A stretch of 48,804 bases of DNA from Candidatus Hydrogenedentota bacterium (GCA_018005585.1 JAGMZX010000025.1:1-48804), one strand, 5' to 3'. Positions 34,444 to 43,376 are shown, counted from the stretch's first letter. The notes: generated by a model not told the origin, from the sequence alone. Numbers and translations are program-made.

Positions 34444-37395
34444 TCAGAACACGTTGACCACCAAGTCTACGGGAATCACCTCCTGGCCCGCCACTTCGAT
34501 CAGCGTGCTGTGCACGAACCGGATCTCCGCGCCAAACACGTAGTATATGTCCAGTTGGTACTGACCCGGCGGGATGCCTTCGATCAGGAAGAAGCCCGTC
34601 CCGTCTATGACCCCGCTGGGCAATTGGAAGAAGTCGGAAGACAGGCCCAGCAGGCTCGTGGAACCGCCCAGCGCCAGCGGCGACGCGCCCGGATAGCGAA
34701 GCGCGGCCAGCCCGCCCGGCAGTACGCCCGCAAGCGACACCGGCGGCGGGGAGCACGTGCCTTCAATGACTGCGCCTTCGTCCGTATCGAAATTGACGGT
34801 AGTCACCCCGCCGTCCGTGACTTCCGCCTGCCGCATGCGCATGTTGACCACGGCGGAGATGTCGCCGCTGAACGGGAGCGCGGTCACGCCGTAGCTGCCC
34901 GGCGCGAGACCGTCGATGCGGTAGTCGCCGTTAGCGTCGGTTTCGGTCACGCGCGGCTCGCCGTCGCCAAGCGCCGTTACGACCGCGCCTTCGACGCGCC
35001 GTCCGTTGTAAGCGACGTAGCCCTCGATCGAACCGCCGAAGGTGAGCCGCAGTTCGATACCGGTCGCGTTCCCGAGTTCTTCCAGAAAGATGGTCTCGCT
35101 GCGCGCGGCGGTGTACCGTTCATGCCGCGCGACGGCGACGTACTCGCCCGCCGGCAGATTCTCGAAGACGAACGCGCCGTCGTCGCCCACGCGCATCGAG
35201 CGGCCCGAATCGCCCCCGCCCATGGCGGCCTGCGCGGCCTCGACGGGGGTATCCGCGTTGAGCAGTATCACGAGCGCGCCTTGGGGACTGCGCCCGTCGG
35301 CGGTGGTGACGCGCCCTTCGATGCGGCCGCCGTCCTCGCTCACGTACAAGTCGATGTCCTCGAGCACTTCCCCGGCCTCAACGCTGACGACCTGCCGGCC
35401 TGGCGTGTATTTGGGGGCCGAACCTTCGATGCGGTACGCGCCCGGGCTCAACTGCAGTTCATAGCGGCCCGCGGGGTCATTGAAGGCGAGCGATTCGGGC
35501 GTCTCGAAGAGGCGCAACACGTCTGCGCTGCTCTGCGTCTCCTCCGCGAGCGGCGTCGCGCTGACCGTGTATTGCGGCGGTGGCGCGCTGGTCCCTTTCA
35601 CGAGGACGCGGCCGCTCACGATCCCCGTGGCGTCGAGCGTTACCCGGATTTCGCGGTCGAGGAGGACGTTGCGCACCGTCTGCGCGCCGTAACCGTCCTT
35701 CGATGCGGTCAGAACGTACAAGCCGGTCTCGATGTTCGTGAATTCGAAACGCCCCTCGGTGTTGGTCGACGTCGTCTGCGATGCGTCACTGAGACTTTCG
35801 GAGCCTAACCCGTTCAGGCGCACGTCCACACCCGAGAGCGGCTGCCCGCCGCTCTCGAACACGATCCCGAAAATGGAATGCTGGCCCGACTCGACGGGAT
35901 ACAGGATTACGTCCACGCCGGACAGGCTGTTGTAGCCGTCGGAGTAAATGGATTCGCCGAATGCGCTGAATTTGTACCCTTCCTTTCGCCCGAGAATCTG
36001 GTATTCGCCAGGCGGCAGTTCGCGAATGGTGAAAACGCCCCTGCCGTCGGAGTCCGCGCCGCGGAATGCCTGCGGCGTGCGCATCGGCGACAGGAGGCTC
36101 GAATAGGCCGGAATGCACACGACGTTCGCCTGCGGGATGGGCGTGCCCTTGGGCTCGATGACGCGCCCCGTGACCGTGCTCCCCGTGTAAAGGAACAGGT
36201 CCACCTGCACCTCTCGGGTTCCGGCGGTGAGCGCAACCTCCTGCGACAATTGCGGCGCATATTTCTCCGAGACCGTATAGACGCGCCACGTCTCCTCGAG
36301 CGGCACGCCGAGCAGCTCGTAGTAGCCGTCTTCTTCGGACCGGTCGCTCACGGGCGGCGCGCGCCGCACCATGGCGTTGAGCGCCTGCGACACGACGCTC
36401 GCGGACGTGCACAGCACCACTTCGCAGCCGGTCACGGGTTGCTTCTCGACGGACTGCACGTAGCCCCAGATGACGCCCGCGGCCTCCACAGTGAAATTGA
36501 CGTTGTTCAGCCGCTGCGTGGGGTTGGCGATAGTCACCTTTTGATACGGCAGTTCCTCCGCGGCGCGGTAGGGGGTGTCGCGCAGTTGCAGCGTCACGCC
36601 GCATACGCCGACGCCCAGCCCGGAGACCGTGTAGTTGCCGTCTTCGTCCGTGGTCGCCGGGGGCAGCGGGGAGTCCTCGATCTGGACGCCAATGCCCGGC
36701 GCGCCGCGCGAGGAGCCGGATTCCGTGACCCGGCCTGCAATGGACGCGCCGGTTGACAGCGCGGCATCGACGACCGACTCGCGGTGCTCCGCATCAAGCG
36801 TCTCGGCCTCGCGCGTAGCGGGCAGATAGCCCTCCTTTACGATAAGCACGCTATAATCGCCCGGCTCGGTCACGCGGATTTCGTAGACCCCCTCGGCGCC
36901 GGTCCTTTCCTGCCTGGTGAACTCGAGCCGGTCTTGAACAAGCCGCATTTCGCGCACCCGATCGAAGTTGCGCGCATGGATGGCCTCGAGATGCTGCGCT
37001 TGCCAGCCGGCCCGCTCTTCGGGCGTCCAGTTGCGGCGCACCTCGACGCGCACGTCCGCGAGCGCCGTTCCCGACTGGGCGTCGGTGATGCGGCCGCGAA
37101 TGACGAATGGGGGCTCTTCCGCGGCAGGCCCGGCCGCGGCGGGCGCGGCCGGTTCCTCGGGGCGCGGCGCGCGCATGCGCGGTTCCGGGGGGGCGGGTAG
37201 CGGGACGCCCGGTTCGAGCGGGGTGGAATCGCGGTCGGGACGACCTTCGAAAGCGACCTGGGACGGAGGCGGGGGCGGGGTCTTGCGGGGCGCGAACATA
37301 AGCGCGAACGCCACGAGCGCGGCCAGCAACAGCACCATTACCGCCACGATTCGCAGTGTGCCGAAGGACGAACCCTTGCGATTCGGACGCGACAT
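34444..37395 (-). CDS. large membrane-anchored carboxypeptidase-regulatory-like (beta-sandwich repeat) protein
   Basis: A 983-residue protein with one N-terminal transmembrane helix (~15-35), a Pro-rich spacer (~38-95) and then roughly eight to ten repeated beta-sandwich domains. Each shows the pattern GRVxxxxGxPxxGAxVxxxxxG...TxxxGxFxxxxLxPGxYxLxxxxxGY, for example GRVFTIRELPPGEY-like and GDYRIDGLAPGSYGVTALP units. By family such transthyretin-like domains occur in surface receptors, TonB-linked proteins and peptidases; no catalytic domain is present here. AAGGAGC lies 10 nt before the ATG. It sits 104 nt after the small membrane protein of the ECF operon and before the ABC genes, so a surface or periplasmic sensor or target role is possible. 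Confidence 0.85.
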   Translation of the reverse strand: MSRPNRKGSSFGTLRIVAVMVLLLAALVAFALMFAPRKTPPPPPSQVAFEGRPDRDSTPLEPGVPLPAPPEPRMRAPRPEEPAAPAAAGPAAEEPPFVIRGRITDAQSGTALADVRVEVRRNWTPEERAGWQAQHLEAIHARNFDRVREMRLVQDRLEFTRQERTGAEGVYEIRVTEPGDYSVLIVKEGYLPATREAETLDAEHRESVVDAALSTGASIAGRVTESGSSRGAPGIGVQIEDSPLPPATTDEDGNYTVSGLGVGVCGVTLQLRDTPYRAAEELPYQKVTIANPTQRLNNVNFTVEAAGVIWGYVQSVEKQPVTGCEVVLCTSASVVSQALNAMVRRAPPVSDRSEEDGYYELLGVPLEETWRVYTVSEKYAPQLSQEVALTAGTREVQVDLFLYTGSTVTGRVIEPKGTPIPQANVVCIPAYSSLLSPMRTPQAFRGADSDGRGVFTIRELPPGEYQILGRKEGYKFSAFGESIYSDGYNSLSGVDVILYPVESGQHSIFGIVFESGGQPLSGVDVRLNGLGSESLSDASQTTSTNTEGRFEFTNIETGLYVLTASKDGYGAQTVRNVLLDREIRVTLDATGIVSGRVLVKGTSAPPPQYTVSATPLAEETQSSADVLRLFETPESLAFNDPAGRYELQLSPGAYRIEGSAPKYTPGRQVVSVEAGEVLEDIDLYVSEDGGRIEGRVTTADGRSPQGALVILLNADTPVEAAQAAMGGGDSGRSMRVGDDGAFVFENLPAGEYVAVARHERYTAARSETIFLEELGNATGIELRLTFGGSIEGYVAYNGRRVEGAVVTALGDGEPRVTETDANGDYRIDGLAPGSYGVTALPFSGDISAVVNMRMRQAEVTDGGVTTVNFDTDEGAVIEGTCSPPPVSLAGVLPGGLAALRYPGASPLALGGSTSLLGLSSDFFQLPSGVIDGTGFFLIEGIPPGQYQLDIYYVFGAEIRFVHSTLIEVAGQEVIPVDLVVNVF

Positions 37396-37499
37396 CGCGC
37401 CGGATGCTCCTTGCGTCGTGATTGCGGACAGACCCGCTGCGACGCAAATATCTCAAGCCAATGTTTTCACGACCAAGCCGCGCGGGGCGGGCAAGCCAG

Positions 37500-37904
37500 C
37501 TAGTGTCGCCGCATACGCTCGCGCAGCGGAACAATCACCAGAAGCAGCGTGCCAAAAGCGAGGAAAAGCGTCAGGCCAAGCGAATACGCGCCCGTATAGC
37601 CGGTGAAGTACAGGGCCAGATTATGCACGATGTAGTCCAACTGCCCTTTCGCGCCCGGCGCGCCGTAATCGGCCACGTGACGCAGATTGGTGAACGCGAC
37701 AAACAGCGCGCCGCCCAGCAGGATAGCCACGAGCGCCACGCACATCATCGCCATGCTGGCCCGGAACCGGGCGCGCTCGCGGTCCATCAACGCCTGCACA
37801 TCGAGGCGCCGCATGACGCGGTCATGCAGCGCGGGCGGTGTCGGCAGCATGGGTTCGCTGCGCAGCGCCGAGTCGACCAAGGCGTCCAGGTCTTCATTCC
37901 GCAT
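37500..37904 (-). CDS. small two-span membrane protein, possible anti-sigma factor
   Basis: A 134-residue protein. The cytoplasmic N-terminus (~1-48, MRNEDLDALVDSALRSEP, ALHDRVMRRLDVQALMDRE) is helical and charged. Two hydrophobic helices lie at about 50-71 and 107-126, separated by a hydrophilic loop of about 35 residues. It overlaps the ECF sigma gene by 11 nt, which is the usual place for an anti-sigma factor. It lacks the HxxxCxxC zinc motif of ZAS anti-sigmas, so it would be a non-ZAS type. AGAGG precedes the ATG. The anti-sigma role is inferred from position and topology only. Confidence 0.7.
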   Translation of the reverse strand: MRNEDLDALVDSALRSEPMLPTPPALHDRVMRRLDVQALMDRERARFRASMAMMCVALVAILLGGALFVAFTNLRHVADYGAPGAKGQLDYIVHNLALYFTGYTGAYSLGLTLFLAFGTLLLVIVPLRERMRRH

Positions 37905-38493
37905 AGCGAAAAACCTCTTTGCTCACGATCTTCTTGAGCTGCTTGCGCGCGCGATGCATCCAGGTCTTCAGAGTGCCCATCGGGATACTCATCGTATCCG
38001 CGATCTCTTCATACGAGGTGCCGTTCAGATAATACAACGTCACGATGGTGGCGTAACGGTCCGGCAGCAGCGTGACGCAACGCCGGACCAATTCGGGGAG
38101 GTCAAAATTGTGGCTCGGATGCACCGCCGCCTCGCCAGTATGCTGCGGCTGCAACGGGACCTCGCCCCGCTTCTTGCGGCGGCTGAGTTCCGTCAGGCAA
38201 ACGCTGCACGTCACCCGGTACATCCAGGTGGAAAAACTGCACTCGCCGCGGAAACCCTTCAACAAGCGGAACGCCTTGATAAACGCCTCCTGCGCCATGT
38301 CTTCCGCAAGCGCCGGGTCGCGCATGAACCGGTAGGCTACGTTATATACGATGTTCTGATGCCGCCGGACCAGTTCCGAAAACGCTTCCCGGTCGCCGCG
38401 CTTGCTTCTCCGGACAAGGTCAAGGTCGGAGGTCTCTGGTGCGGCAAGGCCCTGGGCGGTTGCGGTCATCACCGCACTCGCGGACGGCGTCAT
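37894..38493 (-). CDS. ECF sigma factor
   Basis: A 199-residue sigma70-family protein with regions 2 and 4 only. Region 2 is GDREAFSELVRRHQNIVYNVAYRFM, then AEDMAQEAFIKAFR and FSTWMYRVTCSVCL. Region 4 is LPDRYATIVTLYYLNGTSYEEIADTM and PMGTLKTWMHRARKQL. There is no extra C-terminal domain. AAGGAG is well spaced before the ATG at 38493, which overlaps the DUF4097 stop as ATGA. By family it directs RNA polymerase to extracytoplasmic stress promoters and probably autoregulates. Unusually, it is the second gene, after a secreted DUF4097 protein. Confidence 0.94.
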   Translation of the reverse strand: MTPSASAVMTATAQGLAAPETSDLDLVRRSKRGDREAFSELVRRHQNIVYNVAYRFMRDPALAEDMAQEAFIKAFRLLKGFRGECSFSTWMYRVTCSVCLTELSRRKKRGEVPLQPQHTGEAAVHPSHNFDLPELVRRCVTLLPDRYATIVTLYYLNGTSYEEIADTMSIPMGTLKTWMHRARKQLKKIVSKEVFRYAE

Positions 38494-39407
38494 GTTTCGC
38501 TCCTTCCAATAAGGATATCCCCGGCAAACGTGCTCAGGGTGAGTTGTGTCTCCGATTGACCGATAAAACCACGCAGTTCCGTTGGTTTCTGGCCTCCGGA
38601 GAGCGGCACGACCTCGAAGTCACTTCTTACAACGCCCTGTCGGGTGATGGCGTTGACTTCCGCCGAACACCCCGGATGCATACTAAGTGTAATATCTCCG
38701 TTGGTCGTGGTCAAGTCGCACCCCCGCACGCCGGGCCGGGGCAGGCGCACGTCGATATTTCCATTCACCGTGTTGGCCACCAGCAGGTGCCCTCCGAAGA
38801 TGGCGCGCACATTCCCGTTGACCGTGCGCAGCATAGCCTCCCGCGCCGCGTCCAGCAGATCGATACGCCCGCTGGTCGTCTGGGCCCGGACGATGCCCTG
38901 GGCACTGCGTATCTCTATGTCCGACACCGCACTGCGCACATTTACGTCGCCGCAGTTCTCGCCTACGTAGATATTGCCGCGCGTGGTCTCGATTTCCACG
39001 TTCGTGCCTGCCGGGACGCCAATTTCATACGCCACATTGAGGTCGACGGCGCCGGGCCGCGGCTTGGGCTCCGTCACGAGACGGAGGCTGTCACCCTCGA
39101 CCTCCGCCTTGCACAACGACGCCACGTGACGTTCCGCCGTCTCGCGGTCCTGGTAAGAACGCACATATGCCGAAATGGTGGCCGTGACATCGACCTGGGA
39201 CCCATCGTGCACCGTGACGCGCACGGCCCCGTCCGTATTGACCAGGGAAATATGGGAAATCTGGCCGAACTGGCGCGTCCACGTGGTGCGTACGTCGGGG
39301 CGGCACACCTCGCGCGGCAGGAAATCGGCCAGTACGCCGACCGTGAAACTCTGCACCGCTGCCGCGATAAGCACCGCCGCCACGGCGCTACGAACGAAAA
39401 GGTTCAT
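38490..39407 (-). CDS. DUF4097 (beta-strand repeat) exported protein
   Basis: A 305-residue protein starting with a signal peptide or anchor (MNLFVRSAVAAVLIAAAVQS). From residue ~50 it consists of short parallel beta-solenoid-like repeats with the DUF4097 pattern: NTDGAVRVTVHDG, TTRGNIYVGENCGDVNVRS, TTSGRIDLLDAARE, TVNGNVRAIFGG, NTVNGNIDVRLP, TTNGDITLSMHPG. Function of the family is unknown; members often sit beside sigma or anti-sigma genes, sometimes as the anti-sigma partner's extracellular arm. It is the first gene of the ECF operon, with no clear ribosome site. Upstream is an AT-rich divergent region (39408-39480). Confidence 0.85.
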   Translation of the reverse strand: MNLFVRSAVAAVLIAAAVQSFTVGVLADFLPREVCRPDVRTTWTRQFGQISHISLVNTDGAVRVTVHDGSQVDVTATISAYVRSYQDRETAERHVASLCKAEVEGDSLRLVTEPKPRPGAVDLNVAYEIGVPAGTNVEIETTRGNIYVGENCGDVNVRSAVSDIEIRSAQGIVRAQTTSGRIDLLDAAREAMLRTVNGNVRAIFGGHLLVANTVNGNIDVRLPRPGVRGCDLTTTNGDITLSMHPGCSAEVNAITRQGVVRSDFEVVPLSGGQKPTELRGFIGQSETQLTLSTFAGDILIGRSET

Positions 39408-39546
39408 CTTCGGGCCCGCTCGTTGCTATACTCTAAGCTGCTATAAAGACTAATACCGCTGTGGACCAGGTTTCATTCCAGGGCGGGACCGTGCGGCGAA
39501 ACTCGCCTTGGTGCTCGCCGGTCGAACAGGAGGAAAAGTAAGCCTG

Positions 39547-39969
39547 ATGTTGCGGATGATCGTGCTCATGTTGCCGTTTCTGCTGGTTGTTTCTACGATC
39601 CTCTTCGCGCTGGTGCGCAGTATCGGACAGGTCTGGGTGCGCCACCGCGTGCAGATGACGTTGTTGGAGCACCTCGAGAGGCGGCCCGAGCTGGTGGAGG
39701 AATTCCAGGAAATCCAGGAATTGGCGGTGCGCGCCCAGGAGTCCGAGCCTTCAACCTGGAAACCGGATTATATTCTGACGGGTGTTATCCTGGCGGTGCT
39801 GGGGATGATTTGCGCGGTCGTCTGCGCCGCGGTGGGGGGAAGCCTCACAGCGACGGCCGCCTACTTCGGCGGGGTCCTGTGCGTATGTCTCGGATTCATC
39901 ATCGCCATGGTTGGCCTGCTGGTGCGGTATCTCTCGCACAATGTGGTGAAGGGCCTGCACGACAAGTGA
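39547..39969 (+). CDS. small membrane protein, unknown function
   Basis: A 140-residue protein with three hydrophobic helices: ~4-24, ~75-96 and ~102-124. A charged helical segment links the first two (RRPELVEEFQEIQELAVRAQ), probably cytoplasmic and coiled-coil prone. I used the ATG at 39547; AGGAGG is 14 nt upstream, which is long, and the nearby CTG/GTA codons do not improve it. It is divergent from the ECF operon and 105 nt before another unrecognised membrane protein. No family is recognised. Confidence 0.65.
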   Translation: MLRMIVLMLPFLLVVSTILFALVRSIGQVWVRHRVQMTLLEHLERRPELVEEFQEIQELAVRAQESEPSTWKPDYILTGVILAVLGMICAVVCAAVGGSLTATAAYFGGVLCVCLGFIIAMVGLLVRYLSHNVVKGLHDK

Positions 39970-40074
39970 CCCGGCCCGCCGCGTCCCGATACCGTGCATG
40001 TTTCCCGTTTCCATAGTGTATAGTGTCTTATCGCGTGTTCAGCGCGCGGAAATTGGAGCAGGGGACGCATAAGA

Positions 40075-41202
40075 ATGGCGCCGCGAGTCGTCACGTGTGC
40101 CTGCGGACAACAGATGCGCCTGCCGGAACGGGCCGTGTCGGGCCGGGGCCGCTGCATACGCTGCGGCGCGCTTATCCGGATCAAAACTGAAACCCCGCAG
40201 GCGGACAAACTGCCCCCGGCCCCATCGCCGGAATCCTTCGAGTCGGATGACCCCATCACGGAAGCGCCGCCCGCAACGGAAGAGACCTTGCCCCGCCATC
40301 CGGCGTATGCGGACCTGACCCCGCCGCCGCGCGATGCCAGGATGGAACGCCTGGAGGCGCTGTGGGGGGACGAAACGCCCGAGTTGGCGGCGCAGGCGGG
40401 GCAGGCCGGGCCGATCCGGCCGCCGGTTACGGTTCCCCGGGACATTGCCGCTGCCGTTTCGGTTTCCCAATGCGCCCGTTGCGGTCGCGCGTTCCGCGGC
40501 GACTGGGACCAACACGCCGGAGAGGAGGGGACGCTCTGCACGATTTGCGCGCGCCAGTCGCCGGAACCGACGCCCTGGGACCCGCCTTCGGGCGGCCCCA
40601 CCATCGCGCCGCCCAGCAAGGCGGAACTGCGCGAGATGCGCTCTGTCCAGGAACGGCTGGAACGGGAGAAACAGCCCCGGAAGGAACGGCGCGGCCTCGT
40701 GCCGTTCCTGATATTCGCGGGCGTGGTGATGTTGCTGATTCTGGTATTGCCCGTCGAGGACTGGTTGGGCCGGGCGGCGATGGAGATGAAGGAGCATCCT
40801 CCCGAAGCAATCGACACGCGGTGGGGCTGGCCGCTTCGCGTCGTGAGTCTGCTGCTCGTGTTCCTGAGCTACTATATCCCCGTTTACCTGACGTTCAAGG
40901 AATCGGGCCGGCTTGATTTCGACTCTTTCTTGTCAAACGCCCTCTATACGTCCAAGTATGCGCTGGGTTTCTTCATTGTCGAGGTTTTTATCGGCAGTTT
41001 TGGCGGTCTCGGCGGCCCGATACTGCTCATGGCGCTCGTGGTGACGTTCAAGCTGTTGATCCCGCCGCTGATACTTTGGGCTTTCGTGGGTTTTTCAGGG
41101 CGCGAGATATTCCACCTCTACGTCTTCCTCTGGATCACCGCATTGATGGTCTGGATGCTGGAGAGACTCCTGACCGGCGGCATAGCCGTGCTCGCCCAAT
41201 AA
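40075..41202 (+). CDS. membrane protein with two cytoplasmic zinc ribbons, unknown function
   Basis: A 375-residue protein. The N-terminus has a zinc ribbon (VTCACGQQMRLPE... RCIRCG, residues ~7-30), then a long Pro/Glu-rich linker. A second ribbon (CARCGRAFRG ... CTICA, ~133-158) follows. A charged helix (RSVQERLEREKQPRKERRG) leads to about five hydrophobic helices (208-370) with SYYIPVYLTFKESG and GSFGGLGGPILLMALV. The first ribbon resembles the zinc finger found in many Planctomycete-type hypotheticals. GGAGCAGGGGA precedes the ATG. I do not recognise the membrane domain. The combination suggests a membrane protein with a zinc-bound cytoplasmic adaptor arm. Confidence 0.75.
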   Translation: MAPRVVTCACGQQMRLPERAVSGRGRCIRCGALIRIKTETPQADKLPPAPSPESFESDDPITEAPPATEETLPRHPAYADLTPPPRDARMERLEALWGDETPELAAQAGQAGPIRPPVTVPRDIAAAVSVSQCARCGRAFRGDWDQHAGEEGTLCTICARQSPEPTPWDPPSGGPTIAPPSKAELREMRSVQERLEREKQPRKERRGLVPFLIFAGVVMLLILVLPVEDWLGRAAMEMKEHPPEAIDTRWGWPLRVVSLLLVFLSYYIPVYLTFKESGRLDFDSFLSNALYTSKYALGFFIVEVFIGSFGGLGGPILLMALVVTFKLLIPPLILWAFVGFSGREIFHLYVFLWITALMVWMLERLLTGGIAVLAQ

Positions 41203-41299
41203 GGGCGCACGCCCGGCGCCGCACGACAGGGACGCCCCGCGGACGCGGGGTGCGCGCGGCGCGCTCAGGCACTGTCCATCCTGTCCGCAGGGCTTCCCC

Positions 41300-42493
41300 T
41301 TATTTCAGCCAGCGCTCGAACCAGGCGATGGCGTCGTCCTGCGCCGGAACTTTGAGCGAGTGCGGTTCGTTGTAATAGTTGCAGACAAACCGGTCGGGCG
41401 CGCCCATCCGCTCATAGACCTCCGCGATGTGCGCCGCCGCCTCCTGCGCTCCCTCGGCCGGGAACAGGTGGTCCTGGCTGCAGTGAATCATCATGAAAGG
41501 CCGCGGCGCGTTCAGCGTTACCACGTCGGGCAAATCCAGCCATGCGTACTGGCCGGGCACATAAATCATCCAGGTATGATGCCGGACGTGATTGCGCAGC
41601 AGCGACCGGTACGTGCACATCCATCCCGCGACCACGCCGGCCTTGACGCGGGGGTCGAGGCCGAACGTATGCGCGCTGCGGTAGCCGCCGAGCGACAGGC
41701 CGATACAACCCACGCGCTCCGGGTCCACCTCGGACCGCGACAGCAGGTAGTCCAGCGAGGCCTTGTCCCCCTGATACTGGATGCCGGGCCATGTGGCGCC
41801 CGCCGTGAAAATCGTCTTGGCCATCAGCGGCTCGTGCCGCCCGGCAATGGGATTGAACGCGCGGATGTAATCGTCGGAGCCGGGTTGCTTGCCCTCCAGT
41901 CCCGCGGCGTATTCGGCCGGAAGCGACGCGGGGTCCAGGCGCTGCGACCCGAAATAGAAGGCGTCGGGCGCGAACACGACGTAGCCGCGCCGGGCCAGTT
42001 CGTCGCCGACGGTGCGCCCGCCATAGGTATTCTCGATGAGCTCCTGAAGCGCAGGCGGCGGGTCGTCCATGGCTACGACTTTCTCTTTCCCGAAGTAGTA
42101 GAAACCGCTGTGGTCATGCAGCGCCAAGATAGCCGGCGCGGGCGCGGTCAATCCGTCCGGGATGAGCAGGTAACCCTCGGTTTTCCGGCCTGGCGCAATG
42201 GAAATCCGCACGTGATGCCGCGTGTAGCCGTCCTTCGGGACGGACGCAAGCGTTTCGGCGTCCGGCGGCACGCCTGGCGGCGCGTAGGCGAGCAGCTCTG
42301 CCATCTTCGCGCGCCCCGCCTGACGCCACTGCTCGACATCCGGCCATGACCCGGACAAGAACGACAACGCGATGGGGCTGGACTGCGCATAGGCGTCCAG
42401 GAAGGGAAAATACGAACCCGTGTCGCTGGGCGACATGGTCTCGGGGTTGGCGTGCAGGGCAATGGGGATCATCAGGAACAAAGCGGTCGGCAT
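41300..42493 (-). CDS. alpha/beta hydrolase (dienelactone hydrolase / acetyl xylan esterase-like)
   Basis: A 397-residue serine hydrolase. The nucleophile elbow is GLSLGG (S267), the acid is D341 in SQDHLFP and the base H378 in NEPHSL. LALHDHSGFYYFGKE forms the oxyanion region, and RTVGDELARRGYVVFAPDAF the core strand. A short hydrophobic N-terminus (MPTALFLMIPIALHA) could be a signal peptide, so export is possible. GGAG lies 8-9 nt before the ATG. The N-terminal ~85 residues are family-specific and of unknown role. Its closest named relatives act on acetylated sugars or small esters; substrate is undetermined. It is divergent from the TauE/SafE gene. Confidence 0.85.
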   Translation of the reverse strand: MPTALFLMIPIALHANPETMSPSDTGSYFPFLDAYAQSSPIALSFLSGSWPDVEQWRQAGRAKMAELLAYAPPGVPPDAETLASVPKDGYTRHHVRISIAPGRKTEGYLLIPDGLTAPAPAILALHDHSGFYYFGKEKVVAMDDPPPALQELIENTYGGRTVGDELARRGYVVFAPDAFYFGSQRLDPASLPAEYAAGLEGKQPGSDDYIRAFNPIAGRHEPLMAKTIFTAGATWPGIQYQGDKASLDYLLSRSEVDPERVGCIGLSLGGYRSAHTFGLDPRVKAGVVAGWMCTYRSLLRNHVRHHTWMIYVPGQYAWLDLPDVVTLNAPRPFMMIHCSQDHLFPAEGAQEAAAHIAEVYERMGAPDRFVCNYYNEPHSLKVPAQDDAIAWFERWLK

Positions 42494-42521
42494 GGCGGGC
42501 GCTCCTCACTCTCTCGCGCGT

Positions 42522-42552
42522 ACTATACGCGACGGCGCGCCCCGTTTCGCAA
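42522..42552 (-). promoter_or_regulatory. weak putative promoter of the hydrolase gene
   Basis: On the minus strand, TTGCGA (42547-42552), 19-nt spacer, TATAGT (42522-42527). The spacing is longer than ideal. Confidence 0.28.
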
Positions 42553-42572
42553 GCGTCTGGCGTGAGATCAGC

Positions 42573-42601
42573 TTGTTTCCCGCCGCGGAAAACTGCATGA
42601 T
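42573..42601 (+). promoter_or_regulatory. weak putative promoter of the TauE/SafE gene
   Basis: TTGTTT (42573-42578), 17-nt spacer, CATGAT (42596-42601), with a predicted start about 25 nt before the ATG. Confidence 0.28.
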
Positions 42602-42631
42602 TCCCGCCAACTTCTAACGAGGACGCCGAAG

Positions 42632-43366
42632 ATGGGAGTATACGTATTCGGCATGGCGGTGGCGTTTCTGGCGGGCATGATCCAGGGATGCGCGGGGTTC
42701 GGACTCGGTCTTGCAAGCGTGCCCTGTCTCATGCTGTTTGCCGCGCCCGCGGTTGTGGTCCCGACGGTGCTGGGCATGAGCATGGTCAACAGTTTCGTGA
42801 CTGCGTTGCACGCGCAGCGGCATTTGTTGTGGCGGCTCGTGGGCATGCTGGCCCTGGGCAGCATCGCGGGCATACCGCTGGGCGTGTATGCGCTGCGCGT
42901 TATCGACCCGAACATAATGAGCATCGGCGTCGCGGTGTTGATTCTCCTCTTCGTGGCAGCGATGGCCACCGGTTGGACCCGCCCCCTGCGGCGCCCGCAG
43001 CGCGCGCTGTTGCCCCTTGGCTGCGTGTGCGGCATCCTCGCGGGCAGCACCTCGATGAGCGGGCCGCCGCTTATCCTGTTTCTTGCCAACCAGGACACGC
43101 CCAAGGACGTCTTCCGCGCCAACCTCATCAGCTATTTTTTCCTGGAAGGCGTCTTCACGCTCATGCTCTACCTGGCGTGGGGCATGTATACCCTTGAGGT
43201 TGCGCGCCTCACCGCGGCGCTGGTCCCGGCTGTGCTGCTCGGGACCACGGTGGGCATCCGGCTCTCGAAATACCTGCCCGAGGCTGTCTTCCGCCGCATT
43301 GTGCTTATCGGCCTCACGCTCATCGCCACCGTGCTCCTTGTCACCAGCCTGGGGGCCACACTCTGA
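42632..43366 (+). CDS. TauE/SafE family permease
   Basis: A 244-residue membrane protein of about eight helices in two similar halves. It begins VFGMAVAFLAGMIQGCAGFGLGLASVP, with the family's hallmark Gly-rich first helix, and later GILAGSTSMSGPPLILFLANQ, the matching motif of the second half. TauE/SafE proteins move organosulfur compounds or sulfite, in either direction depending on the member. No sulfur-metabolism gene is nearby, so the substrate is unassigned. GAGGA is 8-9 nt before the ATG. It converges with asnB with a 10-nt gap. Confidence 0.9.
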   Translation: MGVYVFGMAVAFLAGMIQGCAGFGLGLASVPCLMLFAAPAVVVPTVLGMSMVNSFVTALHAQRHLLWRLVGMLALGSIAGIPLGVYALRVIDPNIMSIGVAVLILLFVAAMATGWTRPLRRPQRALLPLGCVCGILAGSTSMSGPPLILFLANQDTPKDVFRANLISYFFLEGVFTLMLYLAWGMYTLEVARLTAALVPAVLLGTTVGIRLSKYLPEAVFRRIVLIGLTLIATVLLVTSLGATL

Positions 43367-43376
43367 CAGGGCTGGG

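Noticed and set aside
34336-35808. 490-codon + strand ORF opposite the repeat protein
   Set aside because: Antisense to a regular beta-repeat frame; Arg/Asp-rich composition typical of a shadow.
41235-41250. CCCCGC-GGAC-GCGGGG hairpin between convergent genes at 41202 and 41300
   Set aside because: No T tract on either strand; could be a bidirectional stop but support is too weak to call a terminator.
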